Shown: one piece after another, positions 59,243 through 64,000 of the stretch
Layout of the letters: each line of letters begins with the position of its first letter
How positions within the stretch are numbered: the first letter of the stretch is position 1
Assembly (NCBI RefSeq): GCF_017426705.2
Contig: NZ_CP147251.1
Location: 1,712,501-1,776,500 of the forward strand
Reading direction: 5' to 3'
DNA from: Enterococcus sp. DIV2402
GTDB lineage: Bacteria > Bacillota > Bacilli > Lactobacillales > Enterococcaceae
Length of the DNA: 64,000 nucleotides
Translations under genes and position numbers: made by a program
The notes under the pieces: model-generated
Told to the model about the DNA's origin: nothing
Seen by the model: only the letters and a program-made list of their open reading frames with translations
Databases searched by the model: none

Positions 59243-60280
59243 ATGAAAAGAGCACGCGTCATTTATAACCCCACTTCAGGAAAAGAATTGGTAAAAAAAA
59301 GTCTAGCAGATATATTAGATGTTTTAGAAAAAGCTGGTTATGAGGCAAGTGCATTTGCAACAACCCCCACTCCATTTTCTGCTAGAGACGAAGCAAGAAG
59401 AGCTGGAGAAGCTGGTTTTGATTTAGTTGTTGCTGCTGGAGGAGATGGGACCATTAACGAGGTCGTTAATGGAATCGCTCCTTTGGAAAAACGTCCCAAA
59501 ATGGCGATTATTCCTGGAGGCACGACGAATGATTACGCCCGAGCGTTAAAGATACCAAGAGACAATATTAAAGCTGCGACAGAAGTTATCTTAAAAAAAC
59601 AGACAGTTAAAATGGATATTGGAAAGACACCAAACTCGTATTTTATTAATATCGCAGCTGGTGGTCACTTGACTGAACTGACTTATGATGTTCCTTCTGA
59701 GCTAAAAAGTATTTTTGGCTATTTAGCGTATTTAGCTAAAGGTGCCGAATTATTACCACGTATTAAACCAATTAATATGCATTTTAAATACGATACTGGT
59801 GAATACAATGGCAATGCGTCTATGTTTTTCCTTGGCTTAACGAATTCTGTGGGTGGTTTTGAACAAATTGTTCCAGATGCAAAATTAGATGATGGTAAAT
59901 TTTCATTAATTATTGTTAAAACAGCAAATATTTTTGAAATTGTTCATCTAGTGGGTTTAATGTTGAATAAAGGGAAACACGTCAATGATCCCAGAATTAT
60001 TTATACCAAGACATCGTATTTAGAAGTTTCAACCTCTGATACGGATGAAAGACTAATGATTAATTTGGATGGTGAGTATGGTGGCGATGCGCCAATGCAA
60101 TTTGAAAACTTACATCAGCATATTGAATTTTATGCAAATGTCGATCAAATTCCAGATGAATCTGTCACTGGGACCATTGATCCATTTGATGTGATTAGCA
60201 AAGAATTAATTCTTGAAGTTGAACGTTTGAACGACGAAGATATTGACGGTGATGGCCAGATCGCAGATGAAAAAGAATAG
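59243..60280 (+). CDS. Diacylglycerol kinase-type lipid kinase (DgkB/YegS family)
   Basis: The 345-residue soluble lipid kinase has NPTSGKE at the amino end and the catalytic GGDGTINEVVNG (about residues 65-76), PGGTTNDYARAL and the LDGEYGGDAPM segment near the C-terminus. The Firmicute member DgkB recycles diacylglycerol from lipoteichoic acid synthesis back to phosphatidic acid. It lies 11 bases after gatB and is probably in the same transcript. Start ATG behind AGAGGGA. Confidence 0.9.
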   Translation: MKRARVIYNPTSGKELVKKSLADILDVLEKAGYEASAFATTPTPFSARDEARRAGEAGFDLVVAAGGDGTINEVVNGIAPLEKRPKMAIIPGGTTNDYARALKIPRDNIKAATEVILKKQTVKMDIGKTPNSYFINIAAGGHLTELTYDVPSELKSIFGYLAYLAKGAELLPRIKPINMHFKYDTGEYNGNASMFFLGLTNSVGGFEQIVPDAKLDDGKFSLIIVKTANIFEIVHLVGLMLNKGKHVNDPRIIYTKTSYLEVSTSDTDERLMINLDGEYGGDAPMQFENLHQHIEFYANVDQIPDESVTGTIDPFDVISKELILEVERLNDEDIDGDGQIADEKE

Positions 60281-60293
60281 ATTATTTACCTTT

Positions 60294-60329
60294 AAAACTA
60301 GAACGTTTTTGAGAATGTTCTAGTTTTTT
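60294..60329 (+). terminator. Terminator between the lipid kinase gene and rlmD
   Basis: AAAACTAGAAC pairs with GTTCTAGTTTT over twelve bases; more Ts follow. Confidence 0.85.
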
Positions 60330-60377
60330 AAGGTTATTAGTAAGTGTAGAAAAGCTTAAACATTAAGGAGAAAAAGA

Positions 60378-61751
60378 ATGAAACAATATCCAGTAACGAA
60401 AAATCAACAAATCGAAGCAACAATCATCGATTTATCACATGAAGGAATGGGCATCGCAAAAGTTGATGGCTATCCTATTTTTATTGAAAATGCCTTGCTA
60501 GAAGAAGAAGTGCGAGTAAAAATTTTAAAAGTTGGCAATAAATTTGGTTTTGGTAAAGTCATGGAAATTTTAAAACCTAGTCCAGATCGTCAAACAGTTG
60601 AAAATGAGGATTTGCTACGAACAGGGATTGCGCCATTAAGTCATTTACGTTATGAAAAACAATTAGAATTTAAACAACAACAAGTCCAAAATGTTTTAAT
60701 TAAAGTTGCTAAAATGCCTGAAATTAATGTTTTACCAACTTTAGGAATGGAAGCACCTTATGCTTATCGCAATAAAGCGCAAATTCCAGTTCGGAAAATC
60801 GATGGTCAATTAGCTACAGGTTTTTATCGTAAAAACAGTCATCAATTAGTTCCAATCGAAGACTTTTTTATTCAAGACCCAGCAATTGATGCGGCAATAG
60901 TTACTGTCCGCAACATTTTACAACGTTTCAATATCAAAGCGTATAACGAAGAATTTAACGAAGGTTTTATGCGACATATCGTAATTCGTCGTGGTCATTA
61001 TTCTCATGAAATGATGGTTGTTTTAGTAACGCGAAAAGCTAAATTCTTTAAAGGAAAAGAAATCGCTCAAGTCATTCATGACGAATTACCAGAAGTTGTT
61101 TCAGTTATCCAAAATGTCAATGAAGAAAAAACAAACGTGATTTTAGGTAAAGAAGAAAAAGTCTTATTTGGAAAAGGGCATATTGAAGATGAATTATTAG
61201 GGAAAAAATTCCAGATTTCTGCTAAATCTTTCTACCAAGTAAACACGAAACAAACAGAAGTTCTTTACCAAAAAGCAATTGAATTAGCTGATTTACAAGC
61301 AACAGATGTAGTGATTGACGCTTATGCTGGAATCGGCACCATTGGTTTATCAATTGCCGATAAAGTAGACCACGTGTATGGAATGGAAACAATTAGCGAA
61401 GCAGTCGATGATGCACGTGATAATGCCAAATTAAATGACATTGACAATGCAACCTATCTAGTTGGACGTGCAGAAAAAGTGATGCCACAATGGGCAAAAG
61501 AAGACATCGCACCAAATGTCATCTTTGTAGATCCACCACGCAAAGGCTTAGATCAAACCTTCATCCAAGCAGCTTGCGATATGAAACCAGAAAAAATCGT
61601 TTATATCTCTTGTAACCCAGCTACAATGGCGCGTGATTTAACACACTTTGCAGAATTAGGTTATACGACTGATACCGTACAACCGGTAGATTTATTCCCT
61701 CAAACGACGCATGTGGAGACTGTTATATTGCTACAAAAGAAAAATTCTTAG
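60378..61751 (+). CDS. rlmD: 23S rRNA (uracil-5-)-methyltransferase, RlmD/RumA (RlmCD) family
   Basis: The 457-residue SAM-dependent enzyme methylates uracil in 23S rRNA. An N-terminal TRAM RNA-binding domain (about residues 4-60, IIDLSHEGMGIAKVDGYPIF) precedes the methyltransferase with VIDAYAGIGTIGLSI, the FVDPPRKGL motif, and catalytic Cys in YISCNPATMARDL (about residue 411). Unlike E. coli RlmD, I see no obvious N-terminal iron-sulfur cysteine set. AAGGAG precedes the ATG. It is the last intact gene before the decayed region. Confidence 0.92.
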   Translation: MKQYPVTKNQQIEATIIDLSHEGMGIAKVDGYPIFIENALLEEEVRVKILKVGNKFGFGKVMEILKPSPDRQTVENEDLLRTGIAPLSHLRYEKQLEFKQQQVQNVLIKVAKMPEINVLPTLGMEAPYAYRNKAQIPVRKIDGQLATGFYRKNSHQLVPIEDFFIQDPAIDAAIVTVRNILQRFNIKAYNEEFNEGFMRHIVIRRGHYSHEMMVVLVTRKAKFFKGKEIAQVIHDELPEVVSVIQNVNEEKTNVILGKEEKVLFGKGHIEDELLGKKFQISAKSFYQVNTKQTEVLYQKAIELADLQATDVVIDAYAGIGTIGLSIADKVDHVYGMETISEAVDDARDNAKLNDIDNATYLVGRAEKVMPQWAKEDIAPNVIFVDPPRKGLDQTFIQAACDMKPEKIVYISCNPATMARDLTHFAELGYTTDTVQPVDLFPQTTHVETVILLQKKNS

Positions 61752-62017
61752 AAATCCTTAGTTTCAAGCTGTTTGAGCCAACATGTCTTATTTAGCTCAA
61801 AAGGAGATAAAATACGAAATAAAGTAGTTATTGATCATTATGAGGTTTCTGTTCTAATTGAAATAGAGTGCGGGGACATGTTGAATAAACTACTAGAATA
61901 AAAGTTAATATTATTTCTGAGGAGAACGTTCTTTATGGCGTTCTTCTTTTTTATAACAAACTTTAAAAATTTTATTTGAACAGTTACGTTTTTTTGCAAT
62001 AGAAAGGGCTGAATTTG
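61752..62017. other. Spacer after rlmD with terminator and coding debris
   Basis: A 52-codon stretch following the rlmD stop in the same frame (ending DHYEVSVLIEIECGDMLNKL, 61908) reads protein-like but has no start. It may be debris. A hairpin terminator follows at 61920-61953. Confidence 0.4.
61920..61953 (+). terminator. Terminator downstream of rlmD
   Basis: GGAGAACG pairs with CGTTCTTC (one wobble) over a ten-base loop, followed by Ts. Confidence 0.7.
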
Positions 62018-62447
62018 ATGAGTATTTTTCAGTTTACAGAAGAGTATAATCAACGACAACCACCAGATAAAAAAAGTGAGGGTGCTATCCAACGGTTTAG
62101 AAAAAATAAAATGAAAATTTAACGTATGAAGCAAGAGGCTTACTTGTGAGTCTAGCATCTTATCCAGAAAATTTTAAAGTCTATAAATGTGAATTGTATA
62201 AACGATCTAAAAAGAATAGTCGTAGAAAGATAGACAATGCCTGGGAAGAATTAGTCAATGAAGGAGTTGTTCTCCAATTTAGAAAGCGAAAAAAACGAGC
62301 TTTGTTTTCTCGTATATTTTTACAATGGAACAGTTTACTAAAAATGATCTCCTTTCGATTCTAGAGGAAGAGGAAGCATTGCATTACCATCAAATATCTG
62401 ACAGACTGTTTATGACTACGTGCGAGAAAACTAACGAAATCGTCTAA
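62018..62447 (+). pseudogene. Helix-turn-helix protein gene with two frameshifts
   Basis: Three overlapping frames make one protein. MSIFQFTEEYNQRQPPDKKS (62018, frame 2) ends at TAA 62120-62122. NLTYEARGLLVSLASYPENF through KVYKCELYKRSKKNSRRKID (frame 1) follows to about 62290. FVFSYIFTMEQFTKNDLLSI to the TAA at 62445 (frame 3) completes it. Both breaks fall in A-rich runs (about 62100-62118, and seven As at 62290-62296). The middle part looks like a winged HTH of plasmid or mobile-element replication proteins (RepA_N/DnaD style), but I cannot name the family. An attempt at GAAAGGG serves as its ribosome site. Confidence 0.65.
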
Positions 62448-62851
62448 TGGAGAAATGCACAAGGGTTTATAGTATATGGGAATTATGAAATGGGGAAAGA
62501 AAAATAATTCCCCGATGTTGTTGTGGGGCGGGTAAAGAAGCTCAATCTATTTAGCCTTTTTATTCAAAGATTGATTTTATTTAATCAATCTTAAAGCCAA
62601 TCGGGTATGTAGTTGATTCAAATATTTTTATTTGAATCAATATATTATAAAGCGCTTCCGTTTGCTTGAAGCTATTTACTCTTCTATTCTTAAAGAAGAC
62701 AGATTAGAATAAAAATATACTCGATGTGATAAAAATATTTCTGACACAATGTTCAATCAGTATACTATACGAACTGATTCATCATGATGTAGGGCAAAAT
62801 CATCCTTGATAAATCCGGAGTGTTATCTGGAAAAGACCTCTGGATGAACAT
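62448..62851. other. Non-coding stretch with two perfect stem-loops
   Basis: No gene. AAGATTGATT/AATCAATCTT (62567-62592) and TTGATTCAAATA/TATTTGAATCAA (62613-62640) are perfect hairpins of 10 and 12 bp only 20 bases apart, without long T tracts. Fragments just before 62852 may belong to the following adhesin pseudogene. Confidence 0.5.
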
Positions 62852-63876
62852 TATTCTTTGGCTGGAAACAACTTTGAAATTCGTAAAGGAACGAAAGAGG
62901 GTGAGTTAGCAATGTCAAAGGAGCTAATAAGGAGGTCGTTGGATCCACTCTTTTGACAAAAGAAGATGCCGAAACAGGAAAAGAGGCACAAGGAAAAGCC
63001 ATCTTGAGTGGCGCTGAATATGCTTTACTCTATGAAGATGGCATACCTGTTAAATGGACAGATGCCTCCCAACCCATTTTAACGATTGGGTCTAAAAAGG
63101 AAAGCGATAAAATTATTGTGCACTTGGATAAAGAAAATTTACGTGCAGGAATAGAAAACCTGCCCCTTGGGAAATATGTATGGAAAGAAACCAAAGCGCA
63201 GGAAGGTTATCAAAAAGGCAAGGAAATTCCATTTGAGATTATGTACAAGAATCAACAGACAGAAGTGATTACTACGAACCAAACATCAAAAGAAAAAGTT
63301 ATTAAGTTTACCCTTCAAGGATTTAAGTATGTGCAATCAAAGCCGAAAAATACTCATGCTGGCTACAATGGGATTGAATTTTCACTAATGCCTATAGATG
63401 ATACCAATGGAAAAGCTCAAGCAACAACTCAAACGAATCCAAATGGAAGATGGGGATGGGGCATTTTCTGAGGTGGCCATATGATGATTACGTTCTAAGT
63501 GAAGTGACTGCAACGGATGGCTATAAAAAAAATAAAGATTTATTTATTGAATCGAACTATGATGCAGAAACGGATGCCTATCGCTTTAACATTACTGAAG
63601 ATGGGTAAAAAGAATCGCTTAAAACAATCACTGTCCCTGCGGATGAGATTCATGAAGGATCAAATATTGTTTCGTTAAGTAAGTTGTAGTTACAAAATAA
63701 TTTAGTCAAAGTACCTTTGATTCGCACACTGGCAACAGTCAATGGGGAAAAACCGTTTGAACTTTCAAAAGAAATCCCGATGCAAGATAAAATTTCTCTT
63801 TCTAATCTTTATGAAAGAGAATCGTATACGAATAAAATCAAATTATGGCGCATTCAAAAGGACGACTCGCTCTCAA
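62852..63876 (+). pseudogene. Decayed SpaA/VaFE-repeat surface adhesin gene
   Basis: The remains of a large Gram-positive wall adhesin lie in at least four reading frames. YSLAGNNFEIRKGTKEG (62852) is followed, after a shift and likely deletion, by VSNVKGANKEVVGSTLLTKE with the longest open part (62905-63471: SGAEYALLYEDG, LPLGKYVWKETKAQEGYQKG, TLQGFKYVQSKPK). A shift near 63455-63480 leads to YDDYVLSEVTATDGYKK. Internal stops then fall at about 63606 (EDG-stop-KES) and 63687. The end RTLATVNGEKPFELSKEIPM matches a VaFE repeat. No signal peptide, thioester domain or LPXTG anchor remains. It cannot make a functional protein. Confidence 0.8.
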
Positions 63877-64000
63877 ATTGATTCTGTTGGCAAAAGTTTT
63901 TTTGAAAATATAGATAAGGCTGACCAATTAATTATACAAAGAGTAGGCTAACTTGCTGAAAAACACCATGTCTCACACGTTCAAATCGCCCTTGCATGGG
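63859..64000 (+). pseudogene. Aldo/keto reductase fragment with nonsense codon, cut by window end
   Basis: The frame reads RTTRSQIDSVGKSFFENIDK, ADQLIIQRVG, a TAA at 63949-63951, then LAEKHHVSHVQIALAW to the edge. This is the C-terminal helix region of an aldo/keto reductase (compare RV-E-LAEKH-VS-QIALAW in intact members), with GAA to TAA likely. The catalytic N-terminal two thirds are missing and the adhesin remnant runs into it, so a deletion joined the two. Confidence 0.7.

Noticed and set aside
61838..62158. Minus-strand frame of 106 codons after rlmD
   Set aside because: It lies antisense to the terminator and to the recognisable HTH pseudogene, is rich in Phe and Leu as expected from AT-rich antisense, and has no ribosome site.
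62146..62364. Plus-strand frame of 72 codons as a stand-alone gene
   Set aside because: Its protein continues an upstream frame (NLTYEARG...) and is continued downstream in a third frame, so it is the middle of a frameshifted gene.

Overview
The window is low-GC Firmicute DNA and most likely the chromosome of an Enterococcus. The grounds are AT-rich codon use with strong AGGAGG-type ribosome sites, a methionine T-box, a glmS ribozyme, and the housekeeping groups tig, clpX-ysxC, fruR-fruK-fruA and pcrA-ligA-gatCAB-dgk-rlmD. The decayed surface-adhesin repeats at the right end also fit. The species cannot be fixed from sequence reading alone. No rRNA gene, intact tRNA gene, CRISPR array or complete insertion sequence was seen.

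Left part (1-13.4 kb): the 3' two thirds of clpB, then a nucleobase-related locus. A perfect sigma-A promoter drives a polyamine-type ABC importer (two permeases, ATPase, lipoprotein), then adenine deaminase and an S-adenosylhomocysteine/guanine-deaminase-like amidohydrolase. After an AI-2E-type transporter on the other strand come a PucR-family regulator and, divergent from it, a dicarboxylate/amino-acid symporter. The 408-bp space between these two holds an overlapping divergent promoter/operator and a free-standing terminator.

Accessory pocket (13.4-16.4 kb): a small pyrimidine-dimer glycosylase-like gene, small unknown genes, gene debris, and a secreted bacteriocin-like protein translationally coupled to a 59-residue membrane protein that is probably its immunity factor. 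This pair lies between two about 78-bp direct repeats (about 90% identical), one of which is the lepA stop/terminator. It looks like a removable cassette.

Middle (16.4-46 kb): mainly core and metabolic genes. These are lepA, an Eis-like acetyltransferase, a nucleoside deoxyribosyltransferase, an SDR, a CorA transporter, an ECF S component facing queG, an M28 peptidase, thrC, T-box-controlled metQ, a PTP-like phosphatase, a GH1 phospho-glucosidase, an old yellow enzyme and ribozyme-controlled glmS. They continue with sppA-RDD, tig, a NUDIX gene, a class-A beta-lactamase-fold hydrolase with no standard start codon, a zinc-ribbon envelope protein, and clpX-ysxC. Convergent pairs mostly share bidirectional terminators that reach into the stop codons.

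Right part (46-61.8 kb): the fruR-fruK-fruA fructose operon, an intracellular alpha-amylase divergent from it, then pcrA-ligA, the overlapping gatC-gatA-gatB genes, a lipid kinase and an rRNA uracil methyltransferase. From 61.9 kb to the end the DNA is a gene graveyard: an HTH protein with two frameshifts, a VaFE/SpaA-type adhesin broken by frameshifts and stops, and an aldo/keto reductase fragment fused onto it.
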